In this document: positions 16,654 through 24,379 of the stretch, piece after piece | Position numbering within the stretch: the stretch's first letter is position 1 | Layout of the letters: every line of letters begins with the position of its first letter | DNA from: an uncultured Holophagaceae bacterium | GTDB lineage: Bacteria; Acidobacteriota; Holophagae; Holophagales; Holophagaceae | Direction: 5' to 3' | DNA: 45,154 nucleotides | Assembly: GCA_903863195.1 (NCBI GenBank) | Contig: CAIPAY010000109.1 | Coordinates: 1-45,154, forward strand | Program-made: the position numbers and the translations under genes | The notes under the pieces: generated by a model | Told to the model about the DNA's origin: nothing | The model's input: the letters and a program-made list of their open reading frames with translations, nothing else | Databases searched by the model: none

Positions 16654-18846
16654 TCAGCGCTCGGTGGCAATGAGGCGCAGCCCTTCGAGGGCCTCTTCCA
16701 TGGTGAGGAACACGGGCAGCCCTGCGGCGCGGAGGGCGGCGCGATACGCGTCGTAGAGGGGGCCGCCCTCCACCGCCACGCCGACCCACTTCCTGCTGGC
16801 GTGGGCCAGCTCGGCCAGGGCCGAAGCGAAGGCCACGCAGGCCGCGGGATCCGCGGTGTCCAGTCGCTTGGTCAGGGGCACCAGGCCCACCAGCAGCACC
16901 TCGGCCTCGGTGGCCAGCAGCAGCCGGGCCGCGGCCAGGTAGGCCGCCTCGTCCGCCATGGGCGTGAGGTCCAGGGGCAGCCGCGGGCTCACCAGGCCCG
17001 TGAGGCCCTGGCCTTCCAGGGTGGCGGCCAGGGCGGCGGTCTCCGCCTCTGTGAGCTGCGCGCCGCGGCAGGCGCCGCCCAGCAGGTCCGCGGAAGCCAC
17101 GGACTCGAAGCCGGCGTTGGTCATCACGGCCACGGTGGCAGGCCGTCCCTCGGGGTAGGCCCCCAGCCAGGCCAGGCCGGCGTCGAAGGCCTCCAGGCGC
17201 TCCGCCAGGATCGCACCGGCCCGGCGCAGGATGCTGGCCTGTAGAGCATGATCGCCAGCCAGGGCGCCGGTGTGGCTGCTGGCGGCGGCCATACCCTCCT
17301 GGCTGCGGCCGCCCTTGTAGAGCAGCACTCGGCGGCCGGAGGCGCGCAGGGTCCGGACGGCCTGGGCCGTGGCCTGGAGATCGCCGGGCGCGAACCCCTC
17401 CAGGTACGCGCCCACCACGCGGACTGCAGGATCCGTGGCGAAGCCCTGCAGGAAGTCCGAGCAGCGCAGGTCCATCTGGTTGCCGATGGCCACGGCGGCG
17501 CGCAGGTGGAGCTCGCCGCGGCGGCTCAGCCGCGTGATGAGGAAGGCACCGCTCTGGCTCAGCAGCGCCAGGTGCCCGGGCTGGGCATTCAGGGGCAGCT
17601 TCTCCTCGGGAATGAAGAAGGTGTTGAGGCTCAGGTCCGGGCTGAACAGGCCCAGGCCGTTGGGCCCCGCCAGCGCCGGGGTCCACTTTCCCGCGCGGCG
17701 GTGCGTGTCGAGGCAGGCCAGCAGCCGCGCGCCGAGGCCTTCGGTGTCGGCGCCGTCGCCGAGGCCCCCGGCCACGAGGTAGACCACCGTGGCGCCGCCG
17801 CCCTGGCGGCAGAGCTGCTCCACGGCTTCCAAAGTCTGGGCCGCGGGCAGGGCGAGGATGAGCTGGTCCGCGGGCGCGGCGGCGAGCTCCGCCACGGACG
17901 CCACGCAGGGCAGCCCGAGGAAGTCGGAGGCGCCGGGCTTGAGGATGCGGAGGGCGCCCTCGGGCAGGCGGGACCTGCGGACGTTCTCCAGGATGATGCG
18001 GCCCACGGTGCCTTCGCGGCTGGAGACGCCGGCGATCACCAGGCTGCGGGGACTCAGCAGGGCCGGATACCAGGCTGGATCCGGCAGGGCGGGGGCGGGG
18101 GCCGCAGCGGCTTCGAGGGTTCCGACCCCATCCAGCGCGGTGGGCAGGCCGTCGGCGTCCAGCACCACGGGGTTCAGCTCCAGCAGGGTGACGCCCGCCT
18201 GCGCCAGGCCCTCGGCGGCGCGCCACAGGCCCCGCAGGAAGGCCAGGAGCTTCGCTTCGTCCGTGAGGGCCTCAGTGCCGCGCTGGCGGCCCAGCCAGGT
18301 GCGGCCCAGCCAGTGCTCGCGCAGCTCGGTGAGAGCCTGCTCCGGCGTGGTGAAGGCCAGGGGCCAGAGCAGGGGTGGCGCCAGGGCGGCCCAGGCGTCG
18401 GCCTGCAGGCCACCGATGCCGCAGACCACCAGCCAGCCCGCCTCGGGGTCGCGCTTGAGACTGATCAAGGCTTCCGTGGGCAGGCCCGCCAGGCGCCGGA
18501 AAGGCACCTGCTCGCAGACCAGGCCGCCGATCCAGGGCAGCTCCGCCACCTGCTCCCGCATGCGGCTTGCGGCGGCTCCCAGGGCCTCGGCCTCGAAGGG
18601 GCCGAAATGCACGGCGCCCCGATCGGACTTGTGCCAGAGGCCGTCGGCGATGCCCTTCAGCACGATGGGCTCACCCGGGGCGAAGGGCAGGGACCCCGCC
18701 TCCAGGAACCCGTGCCGCGGCACGCGCAGCCCCGCCGCGGCCAGGAGGGCGTAGGCCCGTGCCTCGTGGAGGAAGCCCGTCGCAGCGCCCACCTCAGGCT
18801 CCGGTCGGCGCAGTGGCCAGCCCGCGCCCGGCGTCGAAGGCTTCAA
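16654..18846 (-). CDS. ADP-forming acyl-CoA synthetase, ATP-grasp domain first
   Basis: Cytoplasmic NDP-forming acyl-CoA synthetase, 730 residues, converting acyl-CoA + ADP + Pi to acid + ATP + CoA. The order is ATP-grasp beta part (about 25-245, with 'IVLKGIADGLWHKSDRGAVH' split as VLKGIAD and WHKSDRGAV, and 'LELNPVVLDADG') and then the CoA-binding and ligase alpha part (about 260-730, with 'LLSQSGAFL', 'GNQMDLRCSDFLQ', 'SSHTGALAGDH'). Most bacterial fused forms have alpha before beta, so this is permuted. The ATG at 18846 overlaps iorB by 53 bp; a GTG at 18792 just after the iorB stop also fits. Coupled to IorAB it should make ATP from aryl-acetyl-CoA. Confidence 0.88.
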   Translation of the reverse strand: MKPSTPGAGWPLRRPEPEVGAATGFLHEARAYALLAAAGLRVPRHGFLEAGSLPFAPGEPIVLKGIADGLWHKSDRGAVHFGPFEAEALGAAASRMREQVAELPWIGGLVCEQVPFRRLAGLPTEALISLKRDPEAGWLVVCGIGGLQADAWAALAPPLLWPLAFTTPEQALTELREHWLGRTWLGRQRGTEALTDEAKLLAFLRGLWRAAEGLAQAGVTLLELNPVVLDADGLPTALDGVGTLEAAAAPAPALPDPAWYPALLSPRSLVIAGVSSREGTVGRIILENVRRSRLPEGALRILKPGASDFLGLPCVASVAELAAAPADQLILALPAAQTLEAVEQLCRQGGGATVVYLVAGGLGDGADTEGLGARLLACLDTHRRAGKWTPALAGPNGLGLFSPDLSLNTFFIPEEKLPLNAQPGHLALLSQSGAFLITRLSRRGELHLRAAVAIGNQMDLRCSDFLQGFATDPAVRVVGAYLEGFAPGDLQATAQAVRTLRASGRRVLLYKGGRSQEGMAAASSHTGALAGDHALQASILRRAGAILAERLEAFDAGLAWLGAYPEGRPATVAVMTNAGFESVASADLLGGACRGAQLTEAETAALAATLEGQGLTGLVSPRLPLDLTPMADEAAYLAAARLLLATEAEVLLVGLVPLTKRLDTADPAACVAFASALAELAHASRKWVGVAVEGGPLYDAYRAALRAAGLPVFLTMEEALEGLRLIATER

Positions 18847-19393
18847 GGTTCCGCTTGGTGACCAGGGAACCCTTGGGCGCGAAGCGCTGGGCGATGACCT
18901 CGCGCCAGGTGCTGTTGGGCACGGGCAGGAACGTCGACGCCAGGCCCAGCAGCACCATGCCGCCCGCCTGCCGGTGATGGAGCCGGCGGGCCAGGTCCTC
19001 GGTGTCGACGAGGTGCGCGCCGCGCACGGCTTTCAGGGCCGCGTAGACGTCTGCCAGGGGTGGGTAGCCGTCCATGTCCCGCTGGGGTTCCTCAGCGACC
19101 ACCAGGTGGCCGTTCATGCGCAGCATGGCCACGTAGCGCAGGGCCTCGAGGGGCTCCAGGGCGATGAGCAGCTCTGCGCTGCCCTCGTCGATGATGGGCG
19201 AGCTGAGCGGCACATCGGCATAGCAGACCTGGGCGTGGACGCTGCCGCCCCGCTGGCTCATGCCGTGGATCTCGGACTGCAGGGTGAAGAGGCCGCTGCG
19301 GCGCAGGGCTTCCAGGACGATCTGGGCGAGGGACAGGACGCCCTGGCCCCCGACGCCGCAGAGGACGATGCCGTGGACGCGGGGTTCGCTCAT
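18794..19393 (-). CDS. iorB: Indolepyruvate ferredoxin oxidoreductase, beta subunit
   Basis: Cytoplasmic gamma-domain-like subunit of 2-oxoacid:ferredoxin oxidoreductases, 199 residues, normal length for IorB. 'GIVLCGVGGQGVLSLAQIV' and 'SEIHGMSQRGGSVHAQVCY' are diagnostic. With IorA it oxidises aryl-pyruvates (indole-, phenyl-, p-hydroxyphenylpyruvate) to aryl-acetyl-CoA and CO2 and reduces ferredoxin. It overlaps iorA by 4 bp and the acyl-CoA synthetase by up to 53 bp, so the three genes form one transcription unit. Confidence 0.94.
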   Translation of the reverse strand: MSEPRVHGIVLCGVGGQGVLSLAQIVLEALRRSGLFTLQSEIHGMSQRGGSVHAQVCYADVPLSSPIIDEGSAELLIALEPLEALRYVAMLRMNGHLVVAEEPQRDMDGYPPLADVYAALKAVRGAHLVDTEDLARRLHHRQAGGMVLLGLASTFLPVPNSTWREVIAQRFAPKGSLVTKRNLEAFDAGRGLATAPTGA

Positions 19394-21051
19394 GGCTGGC
19401 TCTCCGGGCTGCAGGAGGCCTGCTCGAGGCGGGCCTCCTCGTTGCGATCATGATCCTTCAGGACACCCCGACGCAGGGACTGGATGCACTCCCGCCGGAA
19501 CACCAGCACCGAGGGGCCGGGGTGCTGCAGCGCATCCTGCACGGCCTGCACGTTGACCGCAAGCTGCCTCGGCAGCGGGGCCAGCACGCGGACCTGGGCG
19601 GCGGGAATGCCCATGCCCAGCACCAGGCGCTCGACTCGATCCAGGGCCTGGCTGGGCTGCTGGCCGGTCATCCCCACCACTCGGTTGTCGAGGATCAGGA
19701 GGGTGACGTTCGCGCCGGAGTCCACGGCCGTGAGCAGGGCCGGCAGGCCGCTGTGCCCGAAGGTAGAGTCGCCGATGACCGCCACCGCGGGCGTCTGCCC
19801 CGCGAGGGCCGCCCCCACCGCCATGCTGATGCTGGCGCCCATCTCAACCACCGCGTGGAGGGCGCTCATTGGCTCCTGGGCCGCCAGGGTGTAGCAGCCG
19901 ATGTCGCCGAAGACCCGGGCATCACTCCGCCCGAGGGCGCGCAGGGCCTCCTGCAGCGCGTCGAAGGCGTCCAGGTGGCCGCAGCCATCGCAGAGGCGGG
20001 GGGCGCGGATGGGCAGGTCGAGGCTGCTGGGGGCCTTGCCCGCTTCGACCTCGAGGGCCAGGGCGTCCTTCAGTTGCCGCGGGGTGAGCTCGCCAGTGCG
20101 GGGGATGGAGCCGTCCAGTCGGCCATGGACAGGGCAGCTTTCACGCAGGCCCAGGCGGGCCTCCAGCACCGGGTAGTCCTCCTCGAAGACGTAGACTTCG
20201 TCCACCTGGGCCAGGAAGGCAGCCTCGAGCGCGGGGTCCACCGGGTAGGCGGCGATCTCCAGGCGGGGCAGCGCGGCCAGGGCCGGGTGCTCCAGCGTCA
20301 GCTGCTGGAAGTAGGCGCGGCCCATGCCGGCCACGACCACGCCCCGGCGGCTGGTTCCGGCGGTCAGGGTGTTCAGGACTGCCAGCTCCTGGAGCAGGCG
20401 CGGCTGCTTCGCAAGTAATTCAACGTAGCGGTGGCGGGCGTTGGAGGGGATCAGCACCCAGTCCTGGACGCTCTCCCGGGGCACCACCCCCAGGCCGGTG
20501 GGAGCCAGGGTCGGCTGCCGGGTCAGGGCCGCGCGGCAGTGGGCCAGGCGCGTGACCAGGCGCACCATGACGGGCACGCCCATGTTCTCGGACAGGTCGA
20601 AGGCCCGCAGGGTGAAGTCGTAGCACTCCTGCACGGTGCTGGGCTCCAGGCAGGGCAGCCAGGCGAACTCGGCCAGCCGGCGGCTGTCCTGCTCGTTCTG
20701 GCTGCTGTGCATGCCGGGATCGTCCGCCACCAGCAGCACCAGGCCGCCGCGCACGCCGGTCAGGGCCGAGTTGGCGTAGGCGTCCAGCGCCACGTTCAGG
20801 CCCACGTGCTTCATGGTCACCAGGGTCCGGTGGCCGGCATAGCTCACGCCCAGAGCCAGGTCGTAGGCCACTTTCTCGTTGGCGGCCCACTGGGCCACCC
20901 GCCCCTCGGGTTCTGCCTTGATCATGGCCTCGACAAACTCGAAGCCTTCCGTCGACGGGGTGCCCGGATAGCCGAACGCGCCCTTGATGCCAGCGTCAAA
21001 GGCGGCGCAGCCCACCGCCTCCGCTCCCAGGGCCAGGGTGCCATCCATCAT
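19390..21051 (-). CDS. iorA: Indolepyruvate ferredoxin oxidoreductase, alpha subunit, lacking the ferredoxin domain
   Basis: TPP-dependent catalytic subunit, about 553 residues. The N-terminal pyrimidine-binding part starts 'ALGAEAVGCAAFDAG' with 'GYPGTPSTEGFEF' and 'NVALDAYANSALTGV'; the TPP domain shows 'LCDGCGHLDAFDAL', 'EMGASISMAVGAA' and 'GDSTFGHSGLPALL' with 'LDNRVVGMTG'. The chain ends soon after 'GPSVLVFRREC'; the C-terminal 2x[4Fe-4S] ferredoxin-like domain of canonical IorA is absent and no CxxCxxC motif remains. The ATG at 21051 is chosen for its GGAGG site; an in-frame ATG at 21093 lacks one. A CRP-like site lies 46 bp upstream. Confidence 0.92.
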   Translation of the reverse strand: MMDGTLALGAEAVGCAAFDAGIKGAFGYPGTPSTEGFEFVEAMIKAEPEGRVAQWAANEKVAYDLALGVSYAGHRTLVTMKHVGLNVALDAYANSALTGVRGGLVLLVADDPGMHSSQNEQDSRRLAEFAWLPCLEPSTVQECYDFTLRAFDLSENMGVPVMVRLVTRLAHCRAALTRQPTLAPTGLGVVPRESVQDWVLIPSNARHRYVELLAKQPRLLQELAVLNTLTAGTSRRGVVVAGMGRAYFQQLTLEHPALAALPRLEIAAYPVDPALEAAFLAQVDEVYVFEEDYPVLEARLGLRESCPVHGRLDGSIPRTGELTPRQLKDALALEVEAGKAPSSLDLPIRAPRLCDGCGHLDAFDALQEALRALGRSDARVFGDIGCYTLAAQEPMSALHAVVEMGASISMAVGAALAGQTPAVAVIGDSTFGHSGLPALLTAVDSGANVTLLILDNRVVGMTGQQPSQALDRVERLVLGMGIPAAQVRVLAPLPRQLAVNVQAVQDALQHPGPSVLVFRRECIQSLRRGVLKDHDRNEEARLEQASCSPESQP

Positions 21052-21097
21052 GCGAACCTCCAGTGATTTCCAGCCCGGAAGTATGTTGGGCAAGGCA

Positions 21098-21113
21098 AGT
21101 GTCTGGGGTCACA
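21098..21113 (-). promoter_or_regulatory. CRP-like site upstream of iorA
   Basis: AGTGT-CTGGGG-TCACA, one mismatch from a GTGA-N6-TCAC dyad and very close to the site in front of the crp-like gene (AGTGA-CCGGGG-TCACA). Both lie at nearly the same distance from the start codon (46 and 48 nt). Confidence 0.55.
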
Positions 21114-21333
21114 GGGCCTCGAGAAGCTGCTTTTCTGGCCAGATAGCACAGACCGGTGCCGATAAAGGGGGGCATCCCGGCTTTCGGCTTGGGGGCCATG
21201 GCAGTAGGTGCGGAGCTGCCAGGCAGGTGGGAACCTGCTTGGTTCTGACCTGGAAGGGACGACCCCTGGAGCCCCTTGCCAGGCCCCTGAAAGACCGTGT
21301 TTCCGGGCTTCAGAGCCCCTGGTCCGGTGACCC

Positions 21334-21349
21334 AGTGCCAAAGGTCACA
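21334..21349 (+). promoter_or_regulatory. CRP-like site upstream of the porin-cytochrome cluster
   Basis: AGTGC-CAAAGG-TCACA, one mismatch from GTGA-N6-TCAC. It lies about 30 bp before the TTGACA dyad at 21378, which would suit an upstream activator position if that hexamer is a -35 box. Confidence 0.5.
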
Positions 21350-21377
21350 AGTTTGTCGGCATTGACCGGGTTCGTTG

Positions 21378-21396
21378 TTGACACAAACGTTGTCAA
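21378..21396. promoter_or_regulatory. Perfect dyad TTGACA-N7-TGTCAA
   Basis: A 6-7-6 inverted repeat (spacer CAAACGT) whose left arm equals the sigma-70 -35 consensus. A -10-like TATTGT follows at 21403-21408 with a long 19-nt spacer. It may be an operator overlapping a promoter for the porin cluster; no dedicated regulator is encoded beside it. Confidence 0.5.
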
Positions 21397-21486
21397 ACTC
21401 GGTATTGTGCCATTCCCTTGGTTTGAAAAATCATTAAAAAACAACAACTTACATATAGTCAACTCGTGTCACCAGATTGTTGATTT

Positions 21487-21500
21487 TTGTTCGAGAACAA
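21487..21500. promoter_or_regulatory. Dyad TTGTTC-GA-GAACAA
   Basis: A perfect 6-2-6 inverted repeat in the AT-rich part of the region before the porin gene. It may be an operator or a short RNA hairpin in the leader. No family-specific consensus was recognised. Confidence 0.4.
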
Positions 21501-21739
21501 CCATACAGGCATATCTTGACCTCACATTTCCTAACTTGAGGTGCCCTGAACTTGGGCATAGTTTCGTTGCTGACTCCTGCATCGGCTTCACCCTTGAATG
21601 TTTCTCCAACAGCCCCTGAATCCTCTGAGGCTCTGCACCACACGCGACACACCCCGATGGATCCAGGAAACCAGTCACCACGCTCCATTCGTCTTCCAGA
21701 ACGGCCCAACGCACCGAGCACTACGAGAAGAGGCGAATC

Positions 21740-23113
21740 ATGAAACGACACACCCATGTGGCCCTGATTGCCACCCTGATGTCTGCCACGGCCTGGGGCC
21801 AGGAGGTGAGCCTCTACGGCACCACCATGGCCCAGATGTGGAAGTCAGAGGATCCGGGCTTCAAGAAGGCCACCTACACGCCGGCCACCCAGTATCTGGG
21901 CATCGATGCCACCAAGCTGGGCACGGACAACCTGTCCCTGCACCTCTTCGGCTGGGGCAAGACGGATCTCAGCGACTCCAGCAACTTCGACGGCACCAAG
22001 TCTGCCGGCTACCTGAACTACGGCTACCTCCAGTACCAGTTCAGCAAGGCCAACGCCGAGATCAAGGCGGGCCGCTTCACCGTGAACCAGAGCACCGGCT
22101 TCGAGCAGGTCGACGGCGTCAGCGCCCGGACGGACCTCCGCGGCGGCTTCACCTTCTCCGGCTTCGCCGGCAAGCCTGTCATCTACAAGGCCGGGGACTT
22201 GGACTTCGTCAGCGGCAAGTCTGCGCAGAAGAACTACGAGTTCCAGCGCGACGTCATCGTCGGCGCCCGCCTGGGCTGGCGCCCCTCCAGCACCGGTGAG
22301 ATCGGCGTCTCCTACCTGCAGGACGGCAGCAAGATGGCTCAGGACCTGACCATCCCCCAGCCTGTCGACTACACCCGTCGGCAGGTCGGCATCGACCTGA
22401 CCTACGTGCCTGCCACCTTCCTCGACCTGCGCGGCCGCACGATTTACGACGTCGCCAACCAGCGCAGCAACATTGCCGAGAACGACTACACCGCCACCGT
22501 CAAGCTGGGCAGCCAGGTCTCCGTGGCCGGCAACTACGCCGAGCGCAACTTCCTCTACTACTTCGCCGGCACCAACCTGCCCAGCCTCTTCCGCCAGGCC
22601 GATAACGACAAGTTCAAGGGCTGGGGCGGCAACATCACCTGGAACGCGCCCTGGTCGATCCAGCTGATTGCCGACTATCGCCACACGAGCCGCGAGAGCT
22701 ACGGTGAAGTGAACAAGGCCGGCGGCGAGCTGCGCTGGGCCAATGCCGACAGGACCCTGCTGCTGGGCGCCAGCGGCCACGTGGCGAACGCCGCCAAGGC
22801 CCTGTTGGTGGATTCCGCCGCCCCCTTCCGCAGCCTCTCCTACGGGGAAGCTCGCGCCTGGGCCCTGGTCACCAAGGGCAAGTTCACGGCCAGCCTGGAC
22901 GGCATCCTGCAGAAGTACCGCGCGTCCAACCCCTACCTGAACGGCCTCAAGAACCTCTACGAGGTGGTCGGCTCGCTGGGCTACGAGGTAACCAAGAACG
23001 TGAAGGTGTCCGGCGATCTCAGCCACGCAACCACCGCTGTCTCCAAGAACGAGACCCGGGGGCTTCTGCGGGCCGAGTACCGCTTCGGCATGGCTAGCAA
23101 GGGAGGTCGTTAA
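21740..23113 (+). CDS. Outer-membrane beta-barrel porin of a porin-cytochrome cluster
   Basis: 457 residues with a signal peptide (MKRHTHVALIATLMSATAWG, cleavage near AWGQ) and a mature chain of alternating polar/hydrophobic beta strands rich in Tyr, Gly and Asn, with no heme motif. This is typical of the barrel that sheathes cytochromes in porin-cytochrome conduits (MtrB and Geobacter OmbB/Ext analogues), but similarity to a named protein is not visible. The barrel ends near 'LLRAEYRFGMASKGGR': the usual C-terminal Phe is followed by nine more residues. Its TAA overlaps the ATG of the next gene (TAATG), so it is translationally coupled to the pentaheme lipoprotein. Confidence 0.75.
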   Translation: MKRHTHVALIATLMSATAWGQEVSLYGTTMAQMWKSEDPGFKKATYTPATQYLGIDATKLGTDNLSLHLFGWGKTDLSDSSNFDGTKSAGYLNYGYLQYQFSKANAEIKAGRFTVNQSTGFEQVDGVSARTDLRGGFTFSGFAGKPVIYKAGDLDFVSGKSAQKNYEFQRDVIVGARLGWRPSSTGEIGVSYLQDGSKMAQDLTIPQPVDYTRRQVGIDLTYVPATFLDLRGRTIYDVANQRSNIAENDYTATVKLGSQVSVAGNYAERNFLYYFAGTNLPSLFRQADNDKFKGWGGNITWNAPWSIQLIADYRHTSRESYGEVNKAGGELRWANADRTLLLGASGHVANAAKALLVDSAAPFRSLSYGEARAWALVTKGKFTASLDGILQKYRASNPYLNGLKNLYEVVGSLGYEVTKNVKVSGDLSHATTAVSKNETRGLLRAEYRFGMASKGGR

Positions 23114-23586
23114 TGGCCCGCAAAACCGCTCTCAAGGTCTTCGCCGCTGTGCTGGGCCTCGGTGTCCTCATGGCGTGCAGCCTCGTCTCCCCCGAGGCGA
23201 GCTTCGCCAGGACCCACCCCCAGGAGCTCGGCGCCGGTCGGCCCGTCTGCTCCGAGTGCCACACCACCGACGTGTCCAAGGGTGCCCTCAAGCCCTACGC
23301 CACCTTTGACCACACCGCCGGGTTCGTGAAGGACCACCGCTTCCAGGCCAACCAGGACACCAACACCTGCGCCTCCTGCCATGCCCAGTCCTTCTGCACG
23401 GACTGCCACGGCGGCAAGGCCCCCATGAAGCCCGCCACCCGGCTGAGCGACCGCCCTGACCGGGTTGCGCCGCATCGGGGCGATTACATGACCCTGCACC
23501 GCATTGAAGGAAAGATGGATCCCTCCAGCTGCTTCAAGTGCCACGGCAGGGCCAACAACGACAAGTGCCAGGCTTGTCACCGGTAG
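23113..23586 (+). CDS. Pentaheme c-type cytochrome, probable lipoprotein
   Basis: 157 residues. The N-terminal hydrophobic segment ends in 'GVLMACS', a probable lipobox with C22 as the lipidated residue. Five CXXCH sites are visible in order: CSECH, CASCH, CTDCH, CFKCH and CQACH, giving five covalently bound hemes. Many His residues outside the motifs (DHTAGF, DHRF, APHRGDYM, LHRIEGK) can supply distal ligands. It is coupled to the porin by a TAATG overlap and probably passes electrons within the periplasm or the barrel lumen. It is far smaller than the MtrA decaheme found in classical conduits. The CTDCHGGKAPMKP region resembles small Geobacter cytochromes of this kind. Confidence 0.88.
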   Translation: MARKTALKVFAAVLGLGVLMACSLVSPEASFARTHPQELGAGRPVCSECHTTDVSKGALKPYATFDHTAGFVKDHRFQANQDTNTCASCHAQSFCTDCHGGKAPMKPATRLSDRPDRVAPHRGDYMTLHRIEGKMDPSSCFKCHGRANNDKCQACHR

Positions 23587-23614
23587 ATCCGCTTGAGTGC
23601 CGAAAGGGAACACA

Positions 23615-24259
23615 ATGAGCCGAACTAGACTGATGGCGGGAAGCTGCTTCGCGATGGTGCTCACGCTCCTTGCCTGGGGCTGCGCCGGGACCGCGAGCAA
23701 AGCGGTTCCCTTCAACGCCACCACGGGCGTGCACCCCACGACCTGGATCCAGGACCACTGGGCCGAGTATGTCAAGGCCCCCGAGCAGTGCCGGACCTGC
23801 CACGGTTCCACCGATGATCCCGCCCAGGCTGGCGGCATCTCCGGCTGGAGCTGCTTCAAGTGCCACACCGCCGTCAACCACCCCGAGGACTGGGCGCTTC
23901 CCACGCAGCACGGTCGCCTCGGTGCCCAGGCCGCCCCGAACGCCGCCAGCCCCACGGCGATGGTCGGCTTTGCCCACTGCGCCAAGTGCCACGGGTCGAG
24001 CTTCGACAACGGCATCACGATCTCCTGCAAGTCCTGCCACACCAAGGCGCCGCACCCGAATCGTCCCTGGACCGGAACCACCTTGACCGCGCCCAGCCAC
24101 ATCCGCACCAACCAGGCGAATGCCACCGAGTGCGCCAAGTGCCACACCGCCGGCGCCAACTCGACCCTGAAGCCGCTCATCACCGCCGCCGATCCCCTCG
24201 GCTCGGCCCCGGGCTGCCTCAACAACACCCTCTGCCACGGAACCAACGTCAAGCGCTAG
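23615..24259 (+). CDS. Penta/hexaheme c-type cytochrome with an atypical CX5CH site
   Basis: 214 residues from the ATG at 23615 (MSRTRLMAGS), preferred to one at 23597 because of the AAGGGA upstream. A hydrophobic N-terminus ends at 'LLAWGCAG', a non-ideal lipobox, so it may be a lipoprotein or a cleaved periplasmic protein. Five CXXCH sites are clear (CRTCH, CFKCH, CAKCH, CKSCH, CAKCH). Near the C-terminus (residues 201-208) is a sixth candidate, CLNNTLCH, with five residues between the cysteines. Together with the preceding gene the pair offers ten or eleven hemes, which could replace one MtrA-type decaheme. Confidence 0.85.
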   Translation: MSRTRLMAGSCFAMVLTLLAWGCAGTASKAVPFNATTGVHPTTWIQDHWAEYVKAPEQCRTCHGSTDDPAQAGGISGWSCFKCHTAVNHPEDWALPTQHGRLGAQAAPNAASPTAMVGFAHCAKCHGSSFDNGITISCKSCHTKAPHPNRPWTGTTLTAPSHIRTNQANATECAKCHTAGANSTLKPLITAADPLGSAPGCLNNTLCHGTNVKR

Positions 24260-24379
24260 CCTACGGCCCAACGGGGCCCCTGTACTCAAAGGAGGTGCGA
24301 CATCCCGTCCAGTGAGACAAGCACTTCTCTTCGACCGCTCTGCAACCGCTTCACCACCTCAATTCAAGGAGAAAGAACA

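Larger units (their letters stand above)
21052..21739. other. 688-bp divergent regulatory region, iorA / porin cluster
   Basis: No gene can be supported here. It contains two CRP-like sites, the perfect dyad TTGACA-N7-TGTCAA, a second dyad TTGTTC-GA-GAACAA and a marked AT-rich stretch (about 21418-21500) against a GC-rich background. The open frames crossing it lack ribosome-binding sites and recognisable similarity. The long distance to the porin start (about 340 bp from the dyad) suggests a long 5' leader or an unrecognised small RNA. Confidence 0.6.

Noticed and set aside
21449..21757. Minus-strand frame of about 100 codons upstream of the porin
   Set aside because: No ribosome-binding site, no recognisable domain, and it crosses the AT-rich regulatory region and the start of the porin gene.
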